NCBI GenBank assembly: GCA_964036665.1
Contig: OZ038532.1
Location: forward strand, 8,990,001 to 9,054,000
Source of the DNA: Gordius sp. MW1
Lineage: Eukaryota > Nematomorpha > Gordioida > Gordea > Gordiidae
Length of the DNA: 64,000 bases
Direction of reading: 5' to 3'
Under the pieces are notes generated by a model. It worked only from the letters and a program-made list of their open reading frames with translations, searched no databases and was not told where the DNA came from. Below, piece after piece: positions 19,352 to 31,100 of the stretch (its first letter is position 1; every line of letters starts with the position of its first letter). The translations under genes and the position numbers were made by a program.

Positions 19352-20310
19352 GGCGTAAATGAGGGGGGAAGGGGGGGGCGGGGGGGGGGGGGGGGGTAGA
19401 GCCCTGCACGGGCCGCCTGAAGCTCGACCCGGGCTCGGGCTGAATTTAATAAAACAATCGGGCCTTGGGCTAGTGTTGGGCCTGATGAGGCGGCCCAACT
19501 TAAGGCCCGAGCCCGGCCCGATATGACTAAAGCAAACTAATCTTTTATAAAATATGATTTAAACAAACTCAACTCGATATTAAATAATTATATATAGCTC
19601 CAAGCTTCCGTTTTTCCCCCTGTCTATAATATTTTGATCTAGATTGCAAATCTTATTCTAGTATTTAAATAAATTTACAGTGGCTATTACTTTAGAAATA
19701 AACAAGGAAATTTGTTAAAAAGTATTTTATTTGGGACTGTTAGATAAAAATTATTTTATAAAGTAAGATTTCCAGTTTTAAATTATTGGCTGAATAAATT
19801 GTAGCGAGTGAAAATTAAAATTTTATTTCAAACTTATCCTAGTTGTAAATTACGATTGATAACAATTTAATGCATTATGTATCTATATGGTAAAATGATT
19901 TTCAAAAATTTTAAAATAAATTTATGAAAATTTTTTATTTGAAAAATCGGGTCGTCGGGTCGGGCCAAAAATAAGAAAGTTGTTCGGGCTTAGCCCGGGC
20001 TCGGGCAAAATAAAAACTGAGACGTCGGGCTCGGGCCGGGCTCGGGCAAAAAAAGTTCATTTTGCAGGGCTCTAGGGGGGGGGGGGAATACGGGAAATCC
20101 CCCCCCCCCTGTTTTTGATTAATAACTATTAAATGGGTTAAAGTATTATAGTTTAGTTACATCAATGACTTTAAGATAGTTATAAAAACCTAGAAACATA
20201 ATATATACATCTAATTTTTTTGATTTAATTTTTGACAAAAATGCGTTGTAAAATTTTTTTTTGCCAGATTTCCCCCCCCCCGCCCCCCGTGATAATCCTG
20301 GCTCCGCGCC
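19352..20310. mobile_element. Outer G-rich inverted-repeat element containing a nested MITE
   Basis: Starts CCAGTGGCGTAAATGAGGGG and ends in CCTGGCTCCGCGCCGG, loosely complementary ends of the widespread CAGTGGCG type, with A-runs (AAAAAAA) on both sides as a possible target duplication. The poly(G) inside was later the target of the MITE 19397-20074. No coding frame. Confidence 0.5.
19397..20074. mobile_element. 678-bp hAT-like MITE inserted in poly(G)
   Basis: Perfect terminal inverted repeats TAGAGCCCTGCA...TGCAGGGCTCTA. Both flanks are G-runs, so an 8-bp GGGGGGGG duplication is possible but cannot be proved inside a homopolymer. The subterminal regions are GC-rich (GGGCTCGGGC words) and the centre AT-rich, without an ORF. 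Fragments of the family lie at 1456-1566 and, more diverged, near 55300-55360 and 55865-55890. Confidence 0.82.
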
Positions 20311-20989
20311 GGAAAAAAACTGATCAAAAACTAACAAATCATTAATAAACTTAGCATTTGATTATAAAACTAAGATAGTTTAAACACTTAGCAAACAAGT
20401 AAATTAATAAAGCTTTGCATCATGAATATAAAAATTATCATATATTTTAGTAATAATTTATATTCGCGAATGAATGTCAAAGCCTGTCGCACTTTTAGTA
20501 AGGAGTTGTAATTAAGACATTACGGTTTAAATTATTACTTGCCTATTATTAAAACCTGACACTATGAAAATTTCATTTGATAAATTGGATAAATTTATTT
20601 AACTATAAATAAATAAACATTAAAAGTTTACCTTTAGTTAAATAATTATACGGGGTAACAATTTTTTAAAAAATATATTCTTATATAAGGCTGAAGTAAA
20701 AAATTATTTAATACTTTTATTTTTGCTTTATTACATATACTTAGAGATTTAATAATAATATCTTATATTACAAAATGCGGATTGTTTTAAATTTAGTCTA
20801 CACATAAGCTAATTTAATTTGTATTATTAATATAAAAACGTCAAATAGAAAATATTTCCTAATTAAGCGCTATTTTCCCAAAGTCTTTTTTCTCGTGTTT
20901 TTCTCAAATTTCTGTGTTTTTTTCGATAACTCTGTTTCATCCATAATTTCAGGGAAAAAATTCATCTCTAAAATTCAGTTTATTGTTTG

Positions 20990-21744
20990 TTTTTGGACGT
21001 GGGCAATTTTTAAGCATATATTGCGTCAACCCATACCCATAAATACATAATGATTGATGACAATAATGAAAATCTAATGCGTGGTTTAAAAAATTGAAAA
21101 TATTTGGTCTATTAAAATTACTACCTATTAATAAAACAGATTCTACTTAAGTTCCAAAAATCAGTTGTGTTGTATACCTGCAATAAAGATTTAGTTACTA
21201 TATGGTTCTTTATTTTTATCACAAAAAATAAGATAACATGAGAGTGTTAGAAAAATTCTTATTTTTAACTAAACTTTTAATAATATGATTAGCTAACTCA
21301 GATTTAAATAATAAATAAAAAGATAACTTTCGTAGAAATTAATTAATAGCGGACATAATACATCCCAAGTGACTACTTAAAATTAATACGTTTTGGTTTT
21401 TGAAGAATTGCCGAATTAAAGCATAATTTTTAAGAAAAGGCAGTATGGCAATGTAGGATTAAATAATATAATTATTTAGGTTCGATACTTGGCCAATCAG
21501 TATGCTTGTAATAAATTATATCATTTATGAACATGCTAGTTAAAAAATAGGTTTATGTTTTTATTGCTAAACATGAATTAATATTTCTAGTTATAATAAA
21601 TTAATCATATTACAAAAATATTAATAACGCGATCACCTAAAAATACATACATCATTTAATTTCTTTATATAATATAATAAGGAAAGAAAATGCTTATTTG
21701 CGAGCTAAAGCGATTTATTTAAATACATATTATATGATAAATGG
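20990..21744 (-). repeat. Duplicated 3' flank of receptor 21745-22833
   Basis: Words such as TTTTTAAGCATATA, CAAAAATCAGT, GCAGTATGGCAATGTAG and AGGTTCGATACTTGGCC recur in order at about 40530-41262 and, in part, at 56220-56660. Duplication of the receptor therefore included at least 0.7 kb downstream. AATAAA (21714-21719, minus strand) lies about 25 nt past the stop codon. Confidence 0.65.
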
Positions 21745-22833
21745 TTAAAAGCATATAGATTTTAGCTTAATAAAAATTTGGCAAAATTTTAGCCACAAGT
21801 TTTCATCGACATAGACATATCCAATGAAAAAGGTAGAATATTTTATCTGATCTAATGTGTAAACCAATAAACCAGATTCTTTGAATGTACGGAAGAATTT
21901 GCTAGTTAAGTGGTAACTAGAATTTGACACAATTTTAATCCAAATTCTTATTATGAGTGGAATATTCAAAAAAAAGTAGGCTGTCACTATAATGATAAAA
22001 ACAACATGTTTCTTTGACAATGATTGAACATTTAAAGGCGTATCGTTGTCCGGATGTATTTGTAAGCTATGTCTTATGCGATATCTTAGTAAACTCATAA
22101 ACAAAAAAAACATAATGATAAAAGTTGCTATGGCAGAAATTATAAATACAGCTGTATATTTGATGCCGTTATAAAAAAGAAAGCGTTCAGATGTGGCTTT
22201 TCCAAGGACCTCAATGTCACATTGAATAAGTCTGAGTTGATAAATTAGACTAGAGGGCTCACTAGTACTACAGGGCACGGAATGCAATACTTGATAATCG
22301 GGTATGTTTAATATAAGTGCAAATAAGGTGGTATAGATTGGAAAGTAGCTGTATAGGCATGAATCCCGAATCCGATTTATTAACATGGGATAGGATATTA
22401 TCATAAAACGATCTGCAAAATAAGCCGGGATTATAATGTGGCACGTATGAACTGCAGTGTTTCTGCCAATAGAAATTAAACGACTTAATAATAACCTAGT
22501 CCCACAATTTTCGAAGGAGGATCTCTTTACAATTAGGTGATTCATAACGAGAAAAAAGTTACCTAATGTAGCACAAAGCGTGAAAATATTTAGCCAATTC
22601 AATAATGAGTAGGCTTTGTTGTTTCTTAAGTGCGGCTCAAAGCAGAAAAAATGGCAAACTAAGCCATTAAACATGAGACCGATGAAAATTTCTACCATAA
22701 ACAAATAAAAGAGATTGGTATTTTCGTTATAACGATTGTTTGTTTTGCAAAATGTAACGCTTCCACTAAAATCCACTTCAACTTTGATGAAATGTCTTGA
22801 GTAAATGTTATGAGTAATGTTGACAGAATTCAT
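21745..22833 (-). CDS. Rhodopsin-like (class A type) 7TM receptor, copy B
   Basis: An intronless 362-residue membrane protein, probably G-protein coupled. A short extracellular N terminus with an N-glycosylation site (NIT) precedes TM1 (about 41-65), TM2 (76-101), a conserved Cys in loop 1 (ENCG, 110), TM3 ending in DRF and ISYP (141-149, a DRY-like box), TM4 (162-183), loop-2 Cys (QCDIE, near 205), TM5 (222-248), a basic third loop, TM6 with Pro (275-299), TM7 and an amphipathic tail (ENLWLKFC). Classical CWxP and NPxxY motifs are not seen, so the family is divergent. The start is ATG 22833, which gives exactly the length of the other two intact copies. The ligand is unknown; lineage expansion suggests a chemosensory or peptide receptor. 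Confidence 0.85.
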   Translation of the reverse strand: MNSVNITHNIYSRHFIKVEVDFSGSVTFCKTNNRYNENTNLFYLFMVEIFIGLMFNGLVCHFFCFEPHLRNNKAYSLLNWLNIFTLCATLGNFFLVMNHLIVKRSSFENCGTRLLLSRLISIGRNTAVHTCHIIIPAYFADRFMIISYPMLINRIRDSCLYSYFPIYTTLFALILNIPDYQVLHSVPCSTSEPSSLIYQLRLIQCDIEVLGKATSERFLFYNGIKYTAVFIISAIATFIIMFFLFMSLLRYRIRHSLQIHPDNDTPLNVQSLSKKHVVFIIIVTAYFFLNIPLIIRIWIKIVSNSSYHLTSKFFRTFKESGLLVYTLDQIKYSTFFIGYVYVDENLWLKFCQIFIKLKSICF

Positions 22834-22842
22834 AATTAACAA

Positions 22843-23785
22843 AAATTGTAATCGAATTTTTAAGGCGTTATTTAGATGGTAGGTGAATTCATTGCCATAA
22901 GTAAAATGATTTATTTGAACAATTTCGATACACTCGATTTTTATAATTATTCTTAAAGCTATAACACTTAATTAAAAAACGCATATTGGTTTATATTAAA
23001 TCTAATGTAAGAATTGGTTGTGGCCTATAAAGCTAAAAGATTCTCTTTAAAGATAACATAATATCCTGACAGGAAATTATAATTACGACATATTCAAGGT
23101 TTGAACTACCTCTATGTACATGCCAAGGTTGAATTATAAGCAACCTGGCACTATCTTAGCAACGTATATCGGTTGGCAATAAGAAAAATCGCTCATTATT
23201 CACTAACTTTAAATTATTCAAAGGCTTTCAATGAATCTGTTTGACCCTGTTTATTAAATAGACACTAGATTAATGGATTTAAAACCTACACTTGATCTTA
23301 ATCTCAAATCATTGCTATATAATAAATATTTGAATTTTTATTTTATAATAATAACAATTAATATATCTTTATTTTTTAAAAAATACCGCAAGACACTACG
23401 AATGCATACGTAGTCATTTTAGAATTCTTGTCGATTAGAAATTTGTTAGTAACTTCATAAATACTAGTATCGGTTTCAGTCGTTTTTTATGAAGTTTACT
23501 GCGGTTATTATGATCCACATCGTGAAGATATTTAAAAGGTTTGAACGTGAAGTAGGTATCAGGTAGATGTACTACGAATGTGTAAGCTGTAAACGCGGGT
23601 GCAAAATTATACATTGAAATAAAATTGACATACCCTCTCCTTTGGTCAAAATATTTTGGGTCTTGATAGCAAGCCCACAGAAAAAATTTCCAAGATCATA
23701 GAAAGAATCCATGGAGAAAAAAAGGAAGGAAAGCGGAAAAAGTTGTAGTCAAGTGTAAACAAGCAATTCAAGGTCTCGGTTAATT
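22843..23785 (-). promoter_or_regulatory. Conserved upstream region of receptor copy B
   Basis: About 0.9 kb upstream is alignable with 46000-46620 (copy E), with 57752-58125 plus 59021-59560 (copy F) and in part with 42568-42850 (copy D). Shared words include TGGTTGTGGCC(T/C)ATAAAG, GGAAATTATAAT and TTTATTAAATAGAC. It is likely to contain the promoter and 5' UTR, but I cannot separate function from recent common origin. Confidence 0.5.
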
Positions 23786-23829
23786 TATAAAAGGATAATT
23801 CGTCTATATCCTGGTTAAAACATTAATTG

Positions 23830-24200
23830 GTGTATTTGTAATTAAATGCGAATATAAGTGAAAATTAGGTTACAAGATAGAATATAATTTTTGTTATTTT
23901 TTCACAATACGAAGTTATTGTATTTTAAATTTTTATGAATCAACAACATAACTTGTAATAAGCACATTTTCCTAATACACCCATAAAGCTTGATATGTTG
24001 CTCAGGACCTAGGTTAAAGCCAGACTGTAAAATGTTTTCCCATCGGCCGAATCCATATGTTTTTATTTTTGTAAAACGAGCCCTGCTTGATGTTAATGTT
24101 CATCCTTTGGGATTACACCAAAAAATTTCAGATAATCAACACGAAAAGACGATGCCTTTGCAATTAAAAATCTGTTTAACTATGAATTATTCAAGATGTT
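23830..24200. repeat. Dispersed AT-rich repeat, family A, copy 2
   Basis: Shares ATAAGCACATTTTCC, CACCCATAAAGCT, GCTCAGGA, TGAAGCCAGACTG-like, CCATATGTTT, TTTGGGATTACA and AAAGACGATGC with copies near 7.8, 54.9 and 62.6 kb. The short reading frame inside (23990-24202) is chance. Confidence 0.6.
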
Positions 24201-24311
24201 AGTATCAAAAGTTTGTTAAATAATACTAGTGGGACTCGAATTGTAGCTTGTAGTAGATATAATGCCTGAGAGCCGTCGTTGGAAGCATGAGAGCAGCTTT
24301 GTTTGGACTAC

Positions 24312-25445
24312 GCGGGCATTCTTTTTCTTCTTCTTTCTATGATTGTTAGTCACCTAGGCTGGTGGTCAGTCCTTTCAGCATTCGTTTCCATTTGTCTCTT
24401 TTACATGGACCTTTCTTTATCTTGTGGACTTTCATATCGTTTCGTTATTTTATGGATCCAGGTAAGCTTAAGTCTTCCTCTCCTTCGTTTTTCTGCAAAA
24501 TTTATCATCTCGATTTTCTTTCCGACGTAGTAATCGTTCCTTCTTTCATGGCCATACCATCTTAGTCTGTTTGTTAGGAACTTTGTCCTAATAGATGTAG
24601 TACCTAAAATTCTTCTTATTTCTTCATTTCGCTTATGTTCCTTTTTGCTTATTCCTAGCACCCATCTTAGCATTCTCATCTCCATGGCCGCAAGACGCTG
24701 CTATTCCTTTTTACAAATAGCCCATGATTCCGAGCTATAAAGGACTGATGGCTGTATGATCGATTTATACAGTGCACCTTTTAGTCTTCTTGGGATGTTT
24801 TTGTCACATAGAACGCCTGTCAAGTCCCTCCCTTTGAGCCATCCGGAACTTATCCTTGCTTGGATTTCTTAATCCATTCCACCATCCGATTGAAGTGTTG
24901 ATACTAAATATTTGAGGTAATCCACGTTTGTTAGTTGCCAATCGCCTAAAAGGGATGCACTTAGCTGACTTTCATCTAATTTAAATTTTGTCTTCATGTA
25001 TTCTGTTTTCTTTCGATTTACCCTGAGACCACTTTCTTCTATTGCATTTACCCATCTATTTACAGTATTAGCCAATTCTGGTTCACTTTTGGCACAGAAA
25101 ATTATATCGTCTGCAAAAATTATTGCCCAAGGAGCTTCCTCGCCCATATCCTTGGTAATAATATCCATTATCATTATTAATACGAAGGGACTAAGAGCTG
25201 AACCTTGATGGACTCCAGAATGGCAAAGCCCTTTGTAGTCCCCACCGTGTACGTTCTAATTCTCTTGTACATATCTTTTATTGCTCTGACGTATAATTCC
25301 GGCACATTGTTTTCTTTAAGACATTTCCACACTAAAGTACGAGGAACTTCATCGAACGCTTCTTCTAGATTGATGAAACACTTGTGCAAATCCTCCTCTT
25401 TTTTCTAAATCGTTCCATTAACCTTCTAACACTGTTTAGGGCGTC
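24312..25445 (-). pseudogene. 5'-truncated RTE-type LINE fragment
   Basis: The minus strand carries the 3' third of an RTE reverse transcriptase gene in several frames: CFINLEEAFDEVPR and NNVPELYVRAIKDMY (25177-25389), catalytic region PWAIIFADDIIF with GLRVNRKKTEYM (24869-25174), and the C-terminal MEMRMLRWVLGISKKE and NRLRWYGHERR (24401-24685). The last motif of the active site is FADD instead of YADD. A TTCTTTTTCTTCTTCT tail (plus strand) at about 24318 is the GAA-type 3' end. The endonuclease and N-terminal part are missing. The lineage is nearer to the LINE at 8441-11506 than to that at 2911. Confidence 0.87.
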
Positions 25446-27369
25446 TGGCATATAACATTTAAATCATACATAGGACCGCCCTGACTAACAATCGCTTAAA
25501 AATCGATGGAGACAAAATATTATGACTCTGCATGAATGTATTGCTATAAAACTTGTACAATTCTTAAGTTATTGTTTAAAAACGTATATGTATTGCATAT
25601 AGACTTTCTTATCACATTTGTAGTGATAGTACAGTAAGTAGGCCAATACACTATTAATTTTATCGTGCGCCTGAATATAAATTAATAGTAATAGATAGTA
25701 TATGACATAGGTAATTAGATATATAAAAAAATCAGATCAAATAAGAATGATAGGCAGATACTTTTCATTATTTCTTTATTTTTCCATTATTCATAATATT
25801 ATTCCTTGATAAATTTCCCCAACGCTTGTTTTTGTGATAATATTAAATTTCTAAATGCATCCCACTCAGATTATTTGTTTGGGCCTTTTAAAATGAAAAT
25901 ATAGAGGAAAAAACATAATAGCATGTTAAATGTTACATTTAAACCTATTTATCTAGATAAATTCTACATTATGAATAGGGGTTGATTACTTTATAAAATA
26001 GCTATATAAAAAATAGCTATATATAAAATAGCTATAAATGAATGAGATATTAAATAATATAATATCTATGATTATTTACTAATATATTTACTAACAGGAT
26101 AATAATTGTCGTTTGACCCACCTTTTGATACTGGAATTAATATGGAATGATTCATTCGTCTAGAGGCACCATATATGATGGTTTATCACAGAGCTGGTCA
26201 AAACTATTGATTTAAAAAACATCCCTCTCAACCAACTTATTAAAGGCTGCAAAATGTTAAATTTATACTAGTTCTCTTTTTTAAATTTTTACCCCTTGAA
26301 AAGAAAATATCTTTCTTCTAGGTGCCCTTTTGGCGTACAATACACTTAACTTAAAAATTTGAAATAAAAAATCAAATTAACTAGCTAGTGTTAGACCTGT
26401 GGTCAATCTTTGGTTTTAGTCGATTAAACTTAAACAGACTAAATGTTTTTTGGTCTGTGTTTCTTATTCGACCTCTAGGCTTAGTAGAATTTGGAATACA
26501 GATCAGAGTCCACCGTTTATCTTAGTTAAACCAAAGGTCCACCAGATAAAACCCAGGTGGATTTGCAACACTAATGCCAGCCAGCATGTCGTTGCCTAAA
26601 AAAACTACTTCAATATTGTTAATTTTTTTGTGCTCCCGCTCCTCAGACGCTTTTGTACATTGCAAAACATTGAACCCATATAAAATTCATTCATTAATTC
26701 ACCTTTTATTCAACCTTTCACTCACTATTAGGCTCAAAGTAATATTGTCAATTATATGGAAAGGCCTTGGAAGCTCACATAGCTCCTTATCAATGGGTCT
26801 TGATGGCCCCTCACTTGATTTTTGGGAAAATAATCTTTTTCTCAATTGAGATTTTACATGCATTGTTCTATTCGCCGCTACAGATCATATCCAAAGGCTA
26901 ATCACAAATAAACAAATTTCTCTCTCTCAATTATTTATCCCCCTACTTTCATCATGTTCTGGCACTTTGAACGACTTAGGTAATCTTCTCATCTTAAATA
27001 TTCTTCGGCATTTTTTGACAACATCCAATCGCAATATTAAACTCAATATTCGTCTTTATTGTGACTGAAATCCTGGTCTATATTAAAATGGGAAGGCGAG
27101 AATAGATTCTTCTATTTGTAGAATTCCAGCTAATTGTGATGTAACTTATTACATATCAATAAACGTTCTACATTAAAAAAAGGCTGATAACTCTATAGAA
27201 ACTCTAGTGATGACATAAATTATTACAATTTAAAGGAAAAAGTTATTTTTTTTTAATTTATTCGGCATGAAAAATGACTCTCTAAAGTTAAATCATGTTA
27301 GATTTATTTATCTTTGGAGATATTAAACGAGTTACACTTGCAAAACAATGTTCAGTTACTAAAAAGCGA
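25446..27369. other. No gene seen
   Basis: AT-rich sequence. The 91-codon frame at 26574-26849 is low-complexity and unlike any family I know. No structured repeat is evident. Confidence 0.45.
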
Positions 27370-28196
27370 TTTAAATTTTGCCAACATTTGACAAAATTTT
27401 AACCACAAATTCTCATCAACATACATATAAATGATAAAAAAGTAGAATATTTCATTTGTTCAACTGTGTATATCATTAAAACGGATTTTTTAAAATTCAT
27501 GGATATATTCAAAATGTTCAAATGAAGAAAATTTGAAATTTTTTGTCCCAAACTAAAACTATAAGTGAGACATTCAATAAAAGGTAAGTTACTAATATAA
27601 TTATAAAAACTACATTTTTTCTTGATAACATTCGAACATTAGTATATCCCGAGCTTTCGGAATTAATTTGTGGATGATGCCTAAAACGATATCGCAATAA
27701 ACTTTTGAACATAAAAAACACCATGATGAATGTTGCCGTAAAGTTAATGCCGTTATATAGAAGAATATCTTTAGGTGTGGAACTATCAAAGGCATCAAAA
27801 TCACATTTAAACGATGGTAAATTAAATGTGGTGAGGCCACGGAACTACAATGAGTAGCATGAGAATTTGATAATCGGGTATGTTTATAAATAATAAAATT
27901 GTGGCTAGATATAAAGGAATACACTTGTATAGACGTTTGGATCTGATGCCAATAATTAGAGTGGGATAGGAAAGTCATATAGCGATCGGTTAGATAAGCA
28001 GGAATTATTAAATGGCAGACATGAGCAACCGTATTCCGGCCAACTACCATTATACGACTAACTAATAATCTAATGCCACAATTGTTGAAGGGTGATCTTT
28101 CTAAGATTAAGTGATTCATTACTAGCAACAAGTTAGACAGTATAGCGCAGAGTGTGAAGAAGTTAAGCCAATTCAATAACGAGTAGGCCTTGTTGT
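27370..28196 (-). pseudogene. Receptor pseudogene, copy C, truncated at its 5' side
   Basis: Homologous to the intact receptors from TM2 (MNWLNFFTLCAILSNLLLVMNHLI) through the loop-1 Cys (NNCGIR), TM3 (GRNTVAHVCHLIIPAYLTDRYM, with a true DRY), TM5/ICL3 (FMFKSLLRYRFRHH) to a C terminus near 27378. Frame breaks occur near 27950 and 27720, and the TM6-TM7 region is degenerate. Homology ends abruptly at 28196-28201, where the inverted-repeat element begins. TM1 and the N terminus are not found on the far side of that element at 31101, so they were lost. Confidence 0.9.
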
Positions 28197-28197
28197 T

Positions 28198-28861
28198 TTA
28201 ATTGCTATGCAATTTATGGGCTCGTTTTTTGGTTGTCTGTCCGTTGTCCGTCCGTCCGTTGTCCGTCTGTTCGTTGTCCGTCCGTCCGTTGTCCGTTGTC
28301 CGTTACCCTCCCTATCTATTTGCATTGGGTATATTAGGTTATCGATTTTTTAAATTAATGCATGAGAAAGAGGTGCCCCACCCCTCATCTCTATCTCCCT
28401 CGCTGTGTTATTTTTTAAATTAATGCATAAGAGGTGCCCCACCCCTCATCTCTATCTCCCTCGGTGTGTTATATATAAGATTTGTTAAATTATCTATTAT
28501 ATAATAAACATAGATAAAAGTTGTTTACTTTTCATGCTATGCAATTTAACTAGTTATATAATAAACATAAATAAAAGTTGTTTACTTTTTAATTGCTATG
28601 CAATTTAACTAGTTTTGGGGTTAGAATCCCGGAGTTTTTTTGACTCTTATGATTGTTCTTGTTACTATCATTGATAATAAGAATTTTTGGCCGTCCGCTG
28701 GCTGCTGACCAATGAAAAAAATGACCATTGGCCAAAATGTGAATCGAAATTATTTTTTTCGTTTTTTTTGACTATTATGATTGTTCCTGTTTCTACCATT
28801 GCTATTATGACTTTTTGGCCGACCGCTGGCTGCTGACCAGTGTTATAAAATAAACATAAAT
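28198..28861 (+). repeat. Left inverted arm
   Basis: Contains a GTCC/GTCCGTCC microsatellite, two copies of a block with GAGGTGCCCCACCCCTCATC, two to three copies of TTGCTATGCAATTTAACTAG, and the first ~125-bp units. Every block recurs in reverse complement at 30478-31100. Confidence 0.9.
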
Positions 28862-29480
28862 AAAAGTTGTTTACTTTTAATTGCTATGCAATTTAACTAG
28901 TTTTCGGGTTAGAATCCCGGGTTTTTTTGACTCTTATGATTGTTCTTGTTACTATCATTGATAATAAGACTTTTTGGCCGTCCGTTGGCTGCTACCACTG
29001 AAAAAAATGACCATTGGCCAAAATGTGAATCCGAGTTTATTTTTTCGTTTTTTTGACTATTATGATTGTTCCTGTTACCATTGCTAATATGACTTTTTGG
29101 CCGTCCGCTGGCTCCTGACCGATGGAAAAAATGACCATTGGCCAAAATGTGAATCGAAAATATTTTTTTAGTTTTTTTTGACTATTATGATTGTTCCTGT
29201 TCCTACCATTGCTATTATCACTTTTTGGCCGTCCGCTGGCTGCTGACCAATGGAATAAAATGACCATTGGCCAAAATGTGATTGGAAATTTTTTTTTTCG
29301 TTTTTTTTACCCTTATGAATTTATATCCACTTTTACCGTGTCCTGGCTGCTGACCAATGGAAAAAAATGACCATTGGCCAAAGTGAGCATCAAAATTTTT
29401 TTTTCCATTTTTTTGGCTATCATTGACTTATAGAGTATCTGTTGGTACTGACCAATAGAGAAAAAGTGAGCATTGGCCAA
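28641..29480 (-). repeat. ~125-bp tandem units with internal palindrome
   Basis: Six to seven units, each with GACTATTATGATTGTTCCTG, TTTTTGGCCGTCCGCTGG, CTGCTGACCAATGG, AAAATGACCATTGGCCA and GTGAATCGAAA. CCAATGG and CCATTGG form a short inverted repeat in each unit. Apparent minus-strand frames through them are a by-product of the repetition. Confidence 0.85.
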
Positions 29481-30477
29481 ATTTTTGATTTTTTTAATTA
29501 AAAATTGTTCAAATTCAACAAAACATTTCTCCCAACAATTCTGCAAATTCTTAACATTGTGTTGTTTTATAATATAATGTTTGTTAGACCCATAATCAAT
29601 AAAAACTAATGTAATACGCAACTAGATGCAAACACTAAATCTAACCCTAACCCTTGCCTATATTACATTTTGCCTATATCATTTTGCCTATAATGGAAAA
29701 TTTGTATAAATAATTAATTCATTAGGCATTTAATACCCCCCTATAGGCATTCTCGCCCCTTCCCACCTTTCTCGCCCATAAATTGCATAGCAAATATGAT
29801 ACATTTATACGAAGTACAGATGAGTCGTCCCCCCTTCCCTTCCCCCCTTCCCTTCCCTTCTCCCCCTTCCCATGAGGGCCGAAGGCCCGAGTATTTCTTA
29901 AATTTGGATCGAAGCATAATAATTTAATAATAACACCGTTGTATATGACGCCGACAAAAACTTCTGCGAGAAAAAAATGGAAAAATCCTATATTTTTTGC
30001 TCCATGTTTATGTGGATCGCAATATTATTTACAATTTTAACTTTAATCACATGCCTTGTTACACTTTTATAGTTGGAGCTGTCAGAGATCATGTTCGATG
30101 AAGCGAGATAATGTTAGTAGCTAAATAAGTCTAAATCATCAATTATATTCGGCATAAATTAAAATTGTTTTAGTTTCCATTAAGAGTTTTAATGTAACTT
30201 ATTAACTTTATATCGATCTGTGGGCTAAAAACTTTGGAATAGTCGCCGAAATCTAATTAAATAACTAAATGACCCATATATAGCTTCTTCTATTATTAAA
30301 TTGTTATTATATTTTTAAGAATTTTATAATGCATTGAAATGATAACCTTAGACTGACTAATATTTTAACACCATTTAAAATACTTAAAAGTTAATGAGAT
30401 GTCAAACAAGCTCAACCCCTTATTTATTTGTAAGTCAAAGTTTATTTGGTAAGAACCCGGAAATTTGACAATAATAT

Positions 30478-31100
30478 AAATATTTATGTTTATTATATAA
30501 CATTGGTCAGCAGCCAGTGGTCGGCCAAAAAGTCATAATAGCAATGGTAGAAACAGGAACAATCATAATAGTCAAAAAAAACGAAAAAAATAATTTCGAT
30601 TCACATTTTGGCCAATGGTCATTTTTTTCATTGGTCAGCAGCCAGCGGACGGCCAAAAATTCTTATTATCAATGATAGTAACAAGAACAATCATAAGAGT
30701 CAAAAAAACTCCGGGATTCTAACCCCAAAACTAGTTAAATTGCATAGCAATTAAAAAGTAAACAACTTTTATTTATGTTTATTATATAACTAGTTAAATT
30801 GCATAGCATGAAAAGTAAACAACTTTTATCTATGTTTATTATATAATAGATAATTTAACAAATCTTATATATAACACACCGAGGGAGATAGAGATGAGGG
30901 GTGGGGCACCTCTTATGCATTAATTTAAAAAATAACACAGCGAGGGAGATAGAGATGAGGGGTGGGGCACCTCTTTCTCATGCATTAATTTAAAAAATCG
31001 ATAACCTAATATACCCAATGCAAATAGATAGGAGGGTAACGGACGGACGGACGGACGGACGGACAACAAAAAACGAGCCCATAAATTGCATAGCAATTAA
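30478..31100 (-). repeat. Right inverted arm
   Basis: Reverse complement of 28198-28861 with very few differences. The main one is the length of the (GGAC)n run at 31040-31066. Confidence 0.9.

Larger units (their letters stand above)
28198..31100. mobile_element. 2.9-kb element with long inverted arms ending in TTAA
   Basis: Both ends read TTAATTGCTATGCAATTT inward, followed by ATGGGCTCGTTTTT. The arms (28198-28861 and 30478-31100) are nearly identical in inverted orientation. The middle holds ~125-bp tandem units and unrelated sequence, including a further end-like motif at 29764-29789 (CCCATAAATTGCATAGCAAA). No ORF is present, so it is non-autonomous or chimeric. It interrupts receptor copy C at a place where receptor B has TTAA, consistent with TTAA-specific insertion. 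Confidence 0.8.

Noticed and set aside
22834..22842. Upstream start for receptor B (and 45997-46014 for receptor E)
   Set aside because: The first codon there is TTG, and using it destroys the common 362-codon length. ATG 22833 and 45996 align with copy F.
26574..26849. 91-codon plus-strand frame
   Set aside because: Composition follows the local base bias. No domain, no homologous copy in the window, no splice or poly(A) context.
28909..29267. Minus-strand frames rich in SGRPKS and NNHNSQK
   Set aside because: They arise from translating the ~125-bp tandem units; 125 is not a multiple of three and frames break between units.
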